A stretch of DNA of 64,000 nt from Herbaspirillum autotrophicum (lineage in GTDB: Bacteria; Pseudomonadota; Gammaproteobacteria; Burkholderiales; Burkholderiaceae_D), in assembly GCF_001189915.1 (NCBI RefSeq), contig NZ_LFLS01000005.1, positions 1-64,000 of the forward strand, given 5' to 3'. The notes under the pieces were generated by a model. The model made no database searches. It saw only the letters and a list, made by a program, of their open reading frames with translations, and was not told the origin of the DNA. The stretch's first letter is position 1, and every line of letters starts with the position of its first letter. Made by a program: the position numbers and the translations under genes. Positions 19,983 through 29,748 of this stretch are shown here, piece after piece.

Positions 19983-20009
19983 GATAAAACTCCAGAAACA
20001 ATAAAAAAA

Positions 20010-21443
20010 TCAGTATTCGCCGACCCTGAGGATCTTCAGCGCATTGGTGCCGCCGACCTGTCCGATCGGCTCACCCCAGGTGACCACGATCAGGTCGCCC
20101 TTTTGTACGACGCCCTGCGCCAGCAATAAATCCTGCACTGCCTTCAGCACCACTTCGGTGTCAGTCGATTGCGCCAGTTCAAACGTACGGACGTTACGGA
20201 ACAGCGCCGCTTTCTGGCGGGTCGCGATATTCGGCGTAATGGCAAAAATCGGAATGTCGATATTGTGCCGGCTCATCCACAATGCGGTGGAACCGGATTC
20301 GGTCAGGGCGGCAATCGCTTTCACGCGCAAATGATGGGCGGTAAACAAGGCGCCATAGGCAATCGACTGATCGACCCGGGTAAATTGCAGATTCAGAAAA
20401 TCGGCATCCAGCTTGCAATCCTCGGAACGCTCGGCAGCCAGGCAAATCGCCGACATCGCTTCCACGGTTTCCACCGGATATTTGCCGGAAGCCGTTTCAG
20501 CCGACGTCATCACCGCATCGGTGCCATCCAGCACGGCATTGGCGACGTCCGATACTTCGGCCCGCGTTGGCACGGCATTGACGATCATCGACTCCATCAT
20601 CTGGGTCGCGGTGATGGTCAGTTTATTGGAGGCACGCGCCATCTTGATCATGCGTTTTTGCAAACCCGGCACGGCGGCATTGCCGACTTCGACCGCCAGA
20701 TCGCCGCGCGCCACCATGATGCCATCGGACGCATCGAGAATTTCCTGCAACAGCGGAATCGCTTCAGCGCGCTCGATCTTGGCGATCATCAGCGGCTTGT
20801 GACCATACGGCTCGCCGGCAACGTTACCGAGCTGACGCGCCATTTCCATGTCGGTCGCATTCTTGGGAAACGACACCGCCACGTAATCAGCCTGAAAGCT
20901 CATCGCGGTCTTGATGTCATCCATATCCTTGGCTGTCAGCGCCGGTGCCGACAAACCGCCGCCCTGACGATTGATACCCTTGTTATTCGACAACTCGCCG
21001 CCGATGCGCACGGTGGTATGAATTTCATTACCGATCACGCGATCCACCACCAGCACGATCAGTCCGTCGTTGAGCAACAACACGTCCTCATTGCGCAGAT
21101 CTCGCGGCAAGGCCTTGTAATCGAGGCCGACACGCTCCTGATTGCCCAGCGTACAGTCGGAATCAAGAATGAATTTGTCGCCGGTGGCGAGCATGATCTT
21201 GCCCTGCTCGAACTTGCCGACGCGAATCTTCGGCCCCTGCAAGTCCGCCATGATCGCCACGGTACGACCGCAGGCATCCGCCACTTCACGCACCAGCGTG
21301 GCGCGATCGATATGATCCTGCGCCTTGCCATGCGAAAAATTCAGCCGCACGACATCGACGCCGGCCACGATCATGCGCGTCAGGGTTTCCCGGTCGCTGG
21401 ACGCGGGGCCGATGGTGGCAACAATCTTGGTGGCTCTTTGCAT
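20010..21443 (-). CDS. pyk: Pyruvate kinase
   Basis: The 477-residue enzyme makes pyruvate and ATP from phosphoenolpyruvate and ADP. It starts MQRATKIVATIGPASS, and contains VRLNFSHG, GPKIRVG, the catalytic-lysine block KPLMIAKIERAEAI, MVARGDLAVE and the family signature ending in ETASGKYPVE. ATG 21443 is preferred over an in-frame codon 12 residues upstream because MQRATKIV matches the family start. It sits between pgk and fbaA. Confidence 0.96.
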   Translation of the reverse strand: MQRATKIVATIGPASSDRETLTRMIVAGVDVVRLNFSHGKAQDHIDRATLVREVADACGRTVAIMADLQGPKIRVGKFEQGKIMLATGDKFILDSDCTLGNQERVGLDYKALPRDLRNEDVLLLNDGLIVLVVDRVIGNEIHTTVRIGGELSNNKGINRQGGGLSAPALTAKDMDDIKTAMSFQADYVAVSFPKNATDMEMARQLGNVAGEPYGHKPLMIAKIERAEAIPLLQEILDASDGIMVARGDLAVEVGNAAVPGLQKRMIKMARASNKLTITATQMMESMIVNAVPTRAEVSDVANAVLDGTDAVMTSAETASGKYPVETVEAMSAICLAAERSEDCKLDADFLNLQFTRVDQSIAYGALFTAHHLRVKAIAALTESGSTALWMSRHNIDIPIFAITPNIATRQKAALFRNVRTFELAQSTDTEVVLKAVQDLLLAQGVVQKGDLIVVTWGEPIGQVGGTNALKILRVGEY

Positions 21444-21494
21444 GAAAAACTTTCTCTGAACTGGGCTGCCGTGAATCAAAAACCGATGCGTAAT

Positions 21495-21548
21495 ACAGAC
21501 CTTACCGCTTTTACAGACCTTACTGCTGATACAGACCTTACTGCTTAT
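21495..21548. repeat. Three 18-bp tandem repeats between pyk and pgk
   Basis: Three exactly spaced 18-base units begin acagacctta(c/t) at 21495, 21513 and 21531. They differ at only a few positions (accgctttt, actgctgat, actgcttat at the 3' halves). The last unit contains the pgk stop codon on the minus strand. The function is unknown. Confidence 0.85.
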
Positions 21549-22735
21549 TGCGCCCGCTGAAGCAGAATTTCCACTGCCGGCAAGGTCTTGCCTTCCAGGA
21601 ATTCAAGGAACGCACCGCCACCGGTCGAAATATAGCCCACCTTGTCGGCAATGTTGTATTTCGCGATAGCTGCCAGCGTATCGCCGCCGCCGGCAATCGA
21701 AAAGCCCGGAGAATCGGCAATCGCCTGCGCCAGCGCCTTGGTACCGGCACCAAACTGATCGAACTCAAATACGCCGACCGGGCCGTTCCACACGATGGTA
21801 CCGGACTTGGCGATCTGGGCTGCCAGAATTGCCGCGGTCTTGGGGCCGATATCGAAAATCATGTCGTCATCTTCCACCGCGGTGGCATCCTTGATGGTCG
21901 CCACTGCGGTCGGTGAAAATTCCTTGCCGCAGACCACGTCCACCGGAATCGGCACCGAGGCGCCGCGCTTGGCCATCATGTCGATGATGGCACGCGCTTC
22001 TTCCAGCAAATCCGGTTCTGCCAGCGACTTGCCGATCTTCAGGCCGGATGCCAGCATGAAGGTATTGGCAATGCCGCCGCCCACGATAAGATTGTCGACC
22101 TTGTCGGCCAATGCTTTCAGGATAGTCAATTTGCTCGACACTTTCGAGCCGGCGACGATGGCCACCAGCGGCCGTGCCGGCTGGTTCAGGGCCTTGCCCA
22201 GCGCATCCAGCTCGGCAGCCAGCAGCGGTCCGGCGCAAGCGACCGGGGCAAAGCGAGCCACGCCATAGGTGGTCGCCTCTGCACGGTGCGCAGTACCAAA
22301 GGCATCATTGACGTAGATATCGCACAGGGCGGCAATCTTGCGCGCCAGTTCGTCGCTGTTCTTTTTCTCGCCCTTGTTCAGGCGGCAATTTTCCAGCAGT
22401 ACTACCTGACCGGGAGCAACCTCAACGCCATCAGTCCAGTTGGCAATCAGTTTGACACCGGTCTTGAGCAATTCGGACAGACGCTGCGCCACGGGCGCCA
22501 GCGAGTCTTCCGGCTTGAATTCACCTTCCACCGGGCGTCCCAGATGCGACGTCACCATCACTGCAGCCCCGGCGTCCAGGGCCTGGCGAATTGCCGGGAT
22601 AGAAGCGCGGATACGGGTATCTTCGGTGATATTGCCCGCATCATCCTGCGGCACGTTCAGATCCGCACGAATAAATACGCGCTTGCCTTGCAGCTGATTG
22701 GCAGCGATCAAATCGCTCAGTCGGTTGAATTTCAT
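21545..22735 (-). CDS. pgk: Phosphoglycerate kinase
   Basis: The 396-residue enzyme transfers phosphate between 1,3-bisphosphoglycerate and ADP. It has RADLNVPQD near the start, [18 protein letters not shown], the hinge/nucleotide block [11 protein letters not shown], and the C-terminal [12 protein letters not shown] with [17 protein letters not shown] 22735 gives MKFNRLSDL; an in-frame TTG three codons earlier is less likely. First gene of the pgk-pyk-fbaA run. Confidence 0.96.
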   Translation of the reverse strand: MKFNRLSDLIAANQLQGKRVFIRADLNVPQDDAGNITEDTRIRASIPAIRQALDAGAAVMVTSHLGRPVEGEFKPEDSLAPVAQRLSELLKTGVKLIANWTDGVEVAPGQVVLLENCRLNKGEKKNSDELARKIAALCDIYVNDAFGTAHRAEATTYGVARFAPVACAGPLLAAELDALGKALNQPARPLVAIVAGSKVSSKLTILKALADKVDNLIVGGGIANTFMLASGLKIGKSLAEPDLLEEARAIIDMMAKRGASVPIPVDVVCGKEFSPTAVATIKDATAVEDDDMIFDIGPKTAAILAAQIAKSGTIVWNGPVGVFEFDQFGAGTKALAQAIADSPGFSIAGGGDTLAAIAKYNIADKVGYISTGGGAFLEFLEGKTLPAVEILLQRAQ

Positions 22736-22855
22736 TTTATGCAAAATTGAAGGTGGGGCAAAAAGGCGTTATTTTACTCTACCCGGCCCCGGCCCCAAAC
22801 CGTTTTCGGGACGATTGCCGGATGCCGGGTGCTAATTTCCTCAGGCCAACGCCTG

Positions 22856-23179
22856 TCAGAACGCCAGACGCAAGACCGTAAACAAGGCCATGCCGGCAAT
22901 GATCGTCCCCAACAGGTGGCGGGTTGCCAGAAAAACCATGGCGCCACCGATGCCGGCCAGCAACTTCGGATTATTCCAGCTGATATCGACGACACTGCCG
23001 GTCAATACCAGATCGGGCATGACGATGGCGGCCATCGCTGCCGCCGGGGCATATCCCAGTGCATGCTGCAATTTGGGTGGCAATTTGACGGCATGTCCGA
23101 ACAAAAAGAATCCGGAACGGGTAATCAACGTCGATATTGTCAACAACACAACCGACGCCCAGACGTCAAACTCACTCAT
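22856..23179 (-). CDS. AzlD family branched-chain amino acid transport protein
   Basis: The 107-residue membrane protein has about four hydrophobic segments and the AzlD pattern TLITRSGFF.FG near the start and PAAAMAAIVMPDL in the middle. AzlD with AzlC exports branched-chain amino acids (and the azaleucine analogue) in Bacillus and E. coli (YgaZH). Its start overlaps the azlC end by 4 bp. Function is inferred from family and pairing. Confidence 0.9.
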   Translation of the reverse strand: MSEFDVWASVVLLTISTLITRSGFFLFGHAVKLPPKLQHALGYAPAAAMAAIVMPDLVLTGSVVDISWNNPKLLAGIGGAMVFLATRHLLGTIIAGMALFTVLRLAF

Positions 23180-23937
23180 GCCTTTTCCTTCTCAAGGAAT
23201 TTGTCGGCGATCATCGCCGCCATCATGCCGATCACGACTGCCAGCAACAAGCCGAGCCGGTAAGGCAATCCCGCTGCCGCCACCGCTACCGTGCCCGCCA
23301 CGATCACGCCTGCCAGGGCCGCCAGATTGATGGTCATCGGAATCATGATGGCAATCAGCGCCAGGGTGCCGGCGAAACCGATATTCCAGCTTTCGGGAAT
23401 CTGGCTGGCCAGCAAAATGCCGACCACCGCGCCGATTTGCCAGGCAAACCAGCCCGGATAGCAAATCGCCGAAAAGAAACCGATCTTGCCTGCCGGATAG
23501 GGAATCGTATGTGCCGGAAACCGGTGCGGGAAAAATCCCATTGAAATATCGCCATTGAAATAGCCGTACCAGACCCGCCGATACCACGGCAAGTGGGCAA
23601 AATGCGGTGCGACTGCGGCGGAAAAAATGACAAATCGCAAATTGACGATCATGGCCGTCAGAAAAATCACGATCAGTGGTGTGTGGGCAGCCAATAACGG
23701 CAGGATGGCAAACTGCGCCGAACCGGCATAGACCAGCAAGGTCATGCCCAGGGATTGCCAGATGGTCATGCCGGACTTGACCATGGCCATGCCCGAGACA
23801 ATGCCCCACGCCAGCACGGCGGGAATGGTCGAAGCGCTCGCGCGCCAGCCTTCCTGAAACGCCTCTTTCTCGATTTGACGCGCCTGCACTGCAGCCGGAT
23901 CGCTCAAAGCCGATCCGTCGCTTGTCTCCCTCTTCAT
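23176..23937 (-). CDS. AzlC family branched-chain amino acid exporter subunit
   Basis: The 253-residue inner-membrane protein has about 6-8 hydrophobic helices after a 35-residue cytoplasmic N terminus. The AzlC blocks WGIVSGMAMVKSGM, YAGSAQFAILPL and NLRFVIFSAAVAPHF are present. It forms a complex with the small AzlD subunit encoded just downstream. It is divergent from ilvE (branched-chain aminotransferase), which strengthens the link to branched-chain amino acid metabolism. Confidence 0.92.
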   Translation of the reverse strand: MKRETSDGSALSDPAAVQARQIEKEAFQEGWRASASTIPAVLAWGIVSGMAMVKSGMTIWQSLGMTLLVYAGSAQFAILPLLAAHTPLIVIFLTAMIVNLRFVIFSAAVAPHFAHLPWYRRVWYGYFNGDISMGFFPHRFPAHTIPYPAGKIGFFSAICYPGWFAWQIGAVVGILLASQIPESWNIGFAGTLALIAIMIPMTINLAALAGVIVAGTVAVAAAGLPYRLGLLLAVVIGMMAAMIADKFLEKEKA

Positions 23938-24148
23938 TGCCCTATCCGCTTTTTTTGTTACCGCATGGCATTCTGGCTTAATAACGCAATTCTACAGATG
24001 AAACTTTTTGCGTGCAGAACCGGCGCTGAAGCATCCTTCGCTGCACGCCCGGACAAACTATCCGCGACGACCATTGCGGCATGAGTTCAGACTTGCCTGA
24101 ATCCGTTAAAATGGAGACTTTGCACATACTTCATCGGAGAATTTGATC

Positions 24149-25069
24149 ATGTCCATGGCTGACCGCGACGGAAAAATCTGGAAAGACGGCGCACTGATTG
24201 ACTGGCGCGACGCCAACATTCACGTACTGACCCATTCGCTGCACTACGGCATGGCGGTATTTGAAGGTGTACGCGCCTACAAGACGGACCAGGGCACGGC
24301 CATTTTCCGTTTGCAGGAACACACTCAGCGCCTGTTCAATTCAGCCAAAATTTTCCAGATGAAGGTGCCGTTTGATGCGGCCACACTGAGCGCCGCACAA
24401 TGTGAAGTCGTGCGCGAAAACAAACTTGAGTCCTGCTATATCCGTCCGCTGATCTGGATCGGTTCCGAAAAACTCGGCGTTTCCGCCAAAGGCAACACCA
24501 TTCACGTTGCCATCGCGGCATGGCCATGGGGCGCCTACCTCGGCGAAGACGGCATCACCAAGGGCATCCGCGTCAAGACGTCGTCCTTCAGCCGCCATCA
24601 CGTCAATGTTTCACTGGTGCGCGCCAAGGCATCGGGCAATTACATCAATTCGATCCTGGCCAATCAGGAAGCACTGACTGACGGCTACGACGAAGCGCTG
24701 CTGCTCGACACCGACGGCTACGTTTCCGAGGGTTCCGGCGAAAACGTCTTCATCGTCAAGAACGGCAAGCTGTACACCCCCGATCTGGCCTCCTGCCTTG
24801 ATGGCATCACGCGCGATTCCGTGCTGACCATGGCGCGCGATCTCGGCATCAGCGTGATCGAGAAGCGCATCACGCGCGACGAAATGTACTGCTGCGACGA
24901 GGCATTCTTTACCGGTACCGCCGCCGAAATCACCCCCATCCGCGAACTCGACAACCGCCAGATTGGCGATGGCAAACGCGGACCGATCACCGAAAAACTG
25001 CAAACCCTGTTCTTCGACGTGGTTGCAGGCAAGGCACCTCAGTATCAGCACTGGCTGACACTGGTTTAA
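24149..25069 (+). CDS. ilvE: Branched-chain amino acid aminotransferase
   Basis: IlvE is a class IV PLP enzyme for the last step of Ile, Leu and Val synthesis. In the 306-residue protein Lys160 (VRAKASGNYINS) is the expected Schiff-base lysine. GYDEALLLDTDGYVSEGSGENVF and FFTGTAAEITPI are the other family blocks. ATG 24149 follows GGAGA with eight-base spacing; the frame reads two codons further back to a TTG. A TAAAAT -10-like hexamer lies at 24117. The short CHCC-type zinc protein follows 25 bp later. Confidence 0.96.
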   Translation: MSMADRDGKIWKDGALIDWRDANIHVLTHSLHYGMAVFEGVRAYKTDQGTAIFRLQEHTQRLFNSAKIFQMKVPFDAATLSAAQCEVVRENKLESCYIRPLIWIGSEKLGVSAKGNTIHVAIAAWPWGAYLGEDGITKGIRVKTSSFSRHHVNVSLVRAKASGNYINSILANQEALTDGYDEALLLDTDGYVSEGSGENVFIVKNGKLYTPDLASCLDGITRDSVLTMARDLGISVIEKRITRDEMYCCDEAFFTGTAAEITPIRELDNRQIGDGKRGPITEKLQTLFFDVVAGKAPQYQHWLTLV

Positions 25070-25094
25070 CAATCATCATCACAGAGAAAACAAT

Positions 25095-25295
25095 ATGAGC
25101 CAGGTTCAAACCACCCAAACGGCAGTCGAACTCGATGGCAAGGACTTGCCAGCCCATTGCCCCAATCCGAACATGCCGAACTGGTCGTCCCATCCGCGTG
25201 TTTTTCTGGAACTTGATGCGCACGGCAGTGCCAAATGTCCATATTGCGGCACCCGCTATCAGCTGAAACCCGGCGCCGTCGTCAAGGCGCACTGA
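25095..25295 (+). CDS. Small CHCC-type zinc-finger protein
   Basis: The 66-residue protein has metal-ligand candidates Cys22 with a nearby His, and the CPYCG pair near residue 48-51, with GTRYQL following. This is the CHCC zinc-finger domain also found in the mitochondrial complex I subunit NDUFS6; in beta-proteobacteria it commonly sits next to ilvE. Role unknown. It is on the same strand as ilvE with a 25-bp gap, so it is probably co-transcribed. Confidence 0.85.
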   Translation: MSQVQTTQTAVELDGKDLPAHCPNPNMPNWSSHPRVFLELDAHGSAKCPYCGTRYQLKPGAVVKAH

Positions 25296-25353
25296 TCGCA
25301 GTCCGCCCGTCATGCAGGAGAGCGCTCCTGCATGCGTCCTTATCGGAGAGTTC

Positions 25354-25785
25354 ATGCCTCGCGCCAAACTGATACATGGTTCGCCTGACGAAATCGAAGC
25401 TGCCTATTACGATGCCCTCGGGCGCGCCGATCTCGAAGCGCTGATGGCATTATGGGCCGACGATGAAGAAATCATCTGCATCCATCCGGGTGCACGAAGG
25501 CTGGTCGGGCATGCTGCCATCCGCACCGCATGGGAAGACATCCTGTCGCGCGGCGGCCTGCACATCACGCCGCGCCAGCTCCATGCGACGCACAACATGA
25601 CCACCGCCATTCACAACGTGATCGAAGAAATCCGGCACACCGGCAATGAACAGCCGGAAATGCACGTTGTTGCGACCAACATCTATCTGAAAACTGCACG
25701 CGGCTGGCGCATCGTCTTGCACCATGCTTCGGTCGCTCCCGGGCAGGCGCCGCTGGAACCGGCAACCGGTGCCATGCTGCATTGA
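25354..25785 (+). CDS. SnoaL/NTF2-like (DUF4440-type) protein
   Basis: The 143-residue protein has the NTF2-fold pattern: EIEAAYYDALGRADLEALMALWADDEEIICIHPGA, then strands with HNVIEEIRH and VVATNIYLKTARGWRIVLHHAS. Such proteins are small ligand-binding or isomerase-like folds, and this one has no obvious catalytic dyad beyond the acidic DDEE segment. ATG 25354 has GGAGAG upstream; the longer frame is not supported. It sits between the zinc protein and the YheT-type hydrolase, likely in one run. Confidence 0.8.
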   Translation: MPRAKLIHGSPDEIEAAYYDALGRADLEALMALWADDEEIICIHPGARRLVGHAAIRTAWEDILSRGGLHITPRQLHATHNMTTAIHNVIEEIRHTGNEQPEMHVVATNIYLKTARGWRIVLHHASVAPGQAPLEPATGAMLH

Positions 25786-25835
25786 AAACCTGAAATCAAC
25801 GATTGCCCACCATCCCCGATCACACTCAGAGTCAT

Positions 25836-26798
25836 ATGCAATACACCGCACCACGCTGGCTGCCTGGCGGGAATCTGCAAACAATTTATCCTCCCACCTG
25901 CATCACCAAGCCGGCAGTTGCTTATCGCCGTGAACGCTGGGATACCCCGGATGGCGACTTCATCGATATCGATTTCGTCGACGGCCAACCGGGCCAGCCG
26001 CTCGTGGTCTTGTTCCATGGGCTCGAAGGCTCGTCCGACAGTCACTACTGCCGCTCCCTGATGGCCGAAGTCACGGCCCGTGGCTGGTCGGGTGCGGTTC
26101 CGCATTTTCGTGGCTGCTCCGGCGAAATCAATCTGGCACCGCGTTTTTATCATTCCGGCGATGCGCTTGAACTGGACTGGATCTTGCGGCGTTTGCAGGA
26201 GCATCGGCAGCGCATCGGGGCCGGTAAATTCTATGCCACCGGCGTATCGCTCGGCGCCAATGCCTTGCTGCGCTGGCTCGGCGAATCCCAGCATCAGGCC
26301 GAGTTCATTGATGCCGCTTGCGCCGTATCGGCGCCGCTCGATCTGGCCGGCGGCGGCAAAGCGCTGGCACACGGTTTCAATCGCATCTACTCACATGTAT
26401 TTCTGCGCACCATGCGCGCCAAGTCGCTGCTGAAGCTGAATCAGTTTCCGGGCCTGTTCAGTCGCGAAGCACTGATACGCGCCAACGATCTGTACACCTT
26501 CGACAATATCGTCACGGCACCGCTGCATGGCTATCGCAACACTGAGGACTACTGGGATCGCGCCAGCGCCAAACATATCTTGAACGACATTACCGTACCG
26601 ACGCTGATTCTGAATGCGCGCAACGATCCGTTCCTGCCGCCGCAATATCTGCCCCACAGCGCAGCGCCTTCGGTAACGCTGGAATATCCGGCAGAAGGCG
26701 GCCACGTCGGTTTCCCCAGTGGCAACCCGCCGGGACGGCTGGACTGGTTGCCGCGACGATTGATGCACTTTCTGGAAGGCAGCCACCACCATGGATGA
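25836..26798 (+). CDS. YheT-family alpha/beta hydrolase
   Basis: The 320-residue protein is an alpha/beta hydrolase of the YheT/ABHD1-3 type. The nucleophile is Ser138 in GVSLGAN, with likely partners Asp264 (ARNDPF) and His290 (EGGHVGF). LVVLFHGLEGSSDSHY holds the oxyanion region. E. coli YheT is an esterase-like protein of unclear substrate; animal relatives act on lipids. The ATG at 25836 starts MQYTAPRWLPGG, which matches the family. It overlaps the next gene by 8 bp. Confidence 0.88.
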   Translation: MQYTAPRWLPGGNLQTIYPPTCITKPAVAYRRERWDTPDGDFIDIDFVDGQPGQPLVVLFHGLEGSSDSHYCRSLMAEVTARGWSGAVPHFRGCSGEINLAPRFYHSGDALELDWILRRLQEHRQRIGAGKFYATGVSLGANALLRWLGESQHQAEFIDAACAVSAPLDLAGGGKALAHGFNRIYSHVFLRTMRAKSLLKLNQFPGLFSREALIRANDLYTFDNIVTAPLHGYRNTEDYWDRASAKHILNDITVPTLILNARNDPFLPPQYLPHSAAPSVTLEYPAEGGHVGFPSGNPPGRLDWLPRRLMHFLEGSHHHG

Positions 26799-27390
26799 AG
26801 TCGTTCGCCAGGCCATGCAAAAATGGCCCAATGTGCCGCACTGTTATGGCTGGCTGGCACTGGACGCCCGCGGCAACTGGCGCATGCGCGACGAGCGCGC
26901 CCAGACGCTCGGCATGCCCGGCGACAAGATCGCGCATACGGCACTGCTCAGCTTCATCAATCGCAACTATGCCTGCGATGAACTGCAACGATGGTATTTT
27001 CAAAATGGTCCGCAGCGGGTGTATGTCGATATCGAACTGACGCCCTGCATCGCCCGCACCGATCCGACACACGGTTTTCTGCTGCATACCGGCGTGCCGT
27101 TACCAGCACTCAGCGCGGTTTATCTGACCGATAACGGACGTTTGCTGCTGGTTGCCGACACACTGGTGGCCGCGGTCGATGACCGCGACATGGCCGGCTG
27201 CCTTGCCGCTTTGCATATCAATGGCAGCAATGCCGGCGATGAACAGTTGCTGGCGTGGATGGCCGATCCGGTCGCGGCCGGCACGGCACTGACATGGCGC
27301 CATGCGGGACAGGAAATCCCGGTGCAACATCTGCGCGACGACGAGATTACCCGTCAATTCCAGTTTGTGACCCAGCCGCGCGCGGCATGA
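26791..27390 (+). CDS. Conserved-looking unknown protein downstream of the YheT-type hydrolase
   Basis: I do not recognise a function. The 199-residue protein is soluble, with no signal peptide. Its N-terminal half contains HCYGWLALDARGNWRMRDE and LLSFINRNYACDELQRWYFQNGPQRVYVDIE, which read as a folded domain. The C-terminal half is loosely acidic and hydrophobic (LLVADTLVAAVDDRDM). The start overlaps the hydrolase stop by 8 bp, so both are probably made from one transcript. A possible 18-codon frame overlapping its stop (ATGA at 27387) is too short to call. Confidence 0.8.
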   Translation: MDEVVRQAMQKWPNVPHCYGWLALDARGNWRMRDERAQTLGMPGDKIAHTALLSFINRNYACDELQRWYFQNGPQRVYVDIELTPCIARTDPTHGFLLHTGVPLPALSAVYLTDNGRLLLVADTLVAAVDDRDMAGCLAALHINGSNAGDEQLLAWMADPVAAGTALTWRHAGQEIPVQHLRDDEITRQFQFVTQPRAA

Positions 27391-27439
27391 CATCCGCACT
27401 CGATTCAGGCGCCGGCGCCGGCAAACGTAAACGCGATGT

Positions 27440-28990
27440 CTAACCGCGCTCCTTGGTTTCCTTGAGCGCATCTTTCCAGCGCTCTTTCAATTCGCGCTCG
27501 CGCGCATCGATCATGGCCTGATCATAAAATGTCGCATCCGGTGCCTGACGCGCAAGCCCCAATTGTTCAATCGCGGCCGGCAAACTGCCGGTCAGTACGT
27601 AGGATTCCGCCAGCGCCATATGCTGCAACGCCTGCTTGCCCAAGCCGGAGTATGTCTTTGCCAGCAAGTCCTGAATTTCAGATTCCTGCTTATACATTTG
27701 CGCCTGATCGCGCAGGTAAGCGCTGGCCTCAACGTAGCGCCCGCCCTCAATCAAGGCTTCCGCATATTGCCGCGCAATTACCCGTGACAACGGATATTGC
27801 TTGCGCATGGCATCTGCTTCCTTGAGTGCCGCTGCGCCCTGTTTGCGGCCAATCTTGATATCGATGTCGAGATTGGCAAACAACACGCTCGGCACCATCG
27901 GCTGCGCCGCTGCCCGCGCTTCCTGCAACAACGCTTCGGCGCGCTCGAAGGCCCCTTGACGGTAAGCTACATAGGCCAAACCATACTTGGCGGCCATGAT
28001 CTGCAACTTGGTATCCTGCCGCAACTGCGTATCGAAGAACGTTTTGGCTTCGCGCAATCCTTGCGCCGAGTCGTCTTGCAATACCCGCATGCGCGCGCGG
28101 ATCAATTGAAAATCAGGATTGTCGGCACGCTGCCGGTAACGCTGGTCGCGAATCCGCGCTTCAATGTCAGCGATACGCTCGGTGGTGAGCGGGTGCGTCA
28201 GCAAATACGGCGGCAATGACATACCGTAATTGCGCGACGCCGCCTGCAAACGGCCGAAAAACGCCACCATGCCGGAGGTATCAAATCCGCCGTCACGCAG
28301 AATCTGCAAACCGACGCGATCCGCTTCGCGTTCAGCATCGCGGCTGAAGTTGAGCTGGCGCTGGATTGCCACGCCGGTGCCGCCCATGATCGCCGCCATC
28401 GCACCATCGCCGCCGATCTTGGATACGCCGGCCAGTGCGCCCAGTACAATCGACGCCAACTGAATCATCGAATTCTGCTTTTGCTGTCCCAGCATGCGGG
28501 CGATGTGGCGTTGCGCGACGTGACCGATTTCATGCGCCAGCACCGACGCAAATTCAGACTCGCTCTGTGCCGCCAGTACCAGACCGGAATGCACGCCGAT
28601 GAATCCGCCCGGCAGCGCAAACGCATTCAATACCGGATCACGCACGGCGAAGAAGAAAAAATCGTAGCCGGCCTCGCCCCGCACATCGGGACGCACGGAA
28701 ACCAGACCATTGCCGAAATTGTTCAGATACTCAATCACCGGGCCGTCGCTGATGTAATCGCGATCGCGGCGAATATCACGCATGATCTCTTCACCCAGCT
28801 TGCGCTCCATCAACGGCGACAGACTTTCGCGCTCGGTATCACCGAGCGTCGGCAAGCCCTGCGCCTGCACCGGCGCCAGTGCCGGCGGCAGTAGCGACAA
28901 ACTGATCGCCAACGCCAGCAGCGACCGCCGCATCAGGCGCGCCAGCGGTCCGGTACCGGCTTTTCGGTGGAATGAAGCGGGTTGCTGCAT
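27440..28990 (-). CDS. bepA: M48 metalloprotease with TPR tail, BepA/YfgC type
   Basis: The 516-residue periplasmic protein has a hydrophobic N-terminal signal (about 15-43). The M48 zinc-protease domain carries HEIGH at 153-157 and the SESEFASVLAHE lead-in. A C-terminal TPR region (about 310-510) follows. BepA helps assemble LptD and degrades stalled outer-membrane proteins. ATG 28990 is preferred; a TTG nine codons earlier and an ATG at residue 20 are alternatives. It is divergent from moaC, 73 bp away. Confidence 0.9.
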   Translation of the reverse strand: MQQPASFHRKAGTGPLARLMRRSLLALAISLSLLPPALAPVQAQGLPTLGDTERESLSPLMERKLGEEIMRDIRRDRDYISDGPVIEYLNNFGNGLVSVRPDVRGEAGYDFFFFAVRDPVLNAFALPGGFIGVHSGLVLAAQSESEFASVLAHEIGHVAQRHIARMLGQQKQNSMIQLASIVLGALAGVSKIGGDGAMAAIMGGTGVAIQRQLNFSRDAEREADRVGLQILRDGGFDTSGMVAFFGRLQAASRNYGMSLPPYLLTHPLTTERIADIEARIRDQRYRQRADNPDFQLIRARMRVLQDDSAQGLREAKTFFDTQLRQDTKLQIMAAKYGLAYVAYRQGAFERAEALLQEARAAAQPMVPSVLFANLDIDIKIGRKQGAAALKEADAMRKQYPLSRVIARQYAEALIEGGRYVEASAYLRDQAQMYKQESEIQDLLAKTYSGLGKQALQHMALAESYVLTGSLPAAIEQLGLARQAPDATFYDQAMIDARERELKERWKDALKETKERG

Positions 28991-29063
28991 GGGATGGAAT
29001 TCTCGGAGAGCTTGCAATGCCTGCTATGATACCCGCAGTACATGATCGTTCCCACATCCAGCC

Positions 29064-29585
29064 ATGACCAGCCCCAAACCAAGCACACCCGTTTCCGACA
29101 ATACGCTGACGCATTTTGACCAGAGCGGTCAGGCCCACATGGTGAATGTCGGCAGCAAAGACGACACGCATCGCGTTGCCCTTGCCAGCGGCACCATCCG
29201 CATGCAACCGCAGACGCTGGAAATCATCCGCAACGGCAATGCCAAAAAAGGCGACGTCCTCGGCATCGCGCGCATCGCCGCCATCATGGCCACCAAGCGC
29301 ACCAGTGATCTGATCCCACTGTGCCATCCGCTGGCACTGACCCACGTCGCAGTGGACTTCGACATTGATGCTGCCAATGCCAGCATCACCTGTACCGCAC
29401 GCGTTGAAACCCAAGGCAAGACCGGCGTCGAAATGGAAGCGCTGACCGCTGTCCAGATCGGTTTGCTGACGATCTATGACATGTCCAAGGCAGTCGATCA
29501 CGGCATGGTCATGAGCAATATCCGTGTGCTCGAAAAATCCGGCGGCAAATCGGGTAGCTGGAACGCCGATATCCAAAACCAGTGA
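29064..29585 (+). CDS. moaC: Cyclic pyranopterin monophosphate synthase MoaC
   Basis: MoaC makes cyclic pyranopterin monophosphate, the first pterin intermediate of molybdenum cofactor. The 173-residue protein has [25 protein letters not shown] (active-site His), the [20 protein letters not shown] block and [20 protein letters not shown]. It is monocistronic here; other mo-genes are not in the window. Confidence 0.96.
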   Translation: MTSPKPSTPVSDNTLTHFDQSGQAHMVNVGSKDDTHRVALASGTIRMQPQTLEIIRNGNAKKGDVLGIARIAAIMATKRTSDLIPLCHPLALTHVAVDFDIDAANASITCTARVETQGKTGVEMEALTAVQIGLLTIYDMSKAVDHGMVMSNIRVLEKSGGKSGSWNADIQNQ

Positions 29586-29748
29586 TCACTGCGAAGCCCC
29601 AGAAGCGGTTGTTTGCCGTAGCGGCTGGCGCCCTTAAGCGTTGCCGCTGACACCGCTTGCCCTGTGCAGATAAACCGTCAAATCAGCCTCGGCCTCCATG
29701 AAATTGCCTCGGGTCAGCGTCCGGTTCTTGCTTCCGACAGCTACCGTA

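Noticed and set aside
18930-20129. 399-residue plus-strand frame opposite fbaA
   Set aside because: It is the complement of the aldolase gene and carries no motif of its own.
27387-27443. 18-residue frame overlapping the stop of the unknown protein at 26791-27390
   Set aside because: Too short and arginine/lysine-rich at the end; it looks like random sequence in a GC-rich spacer.
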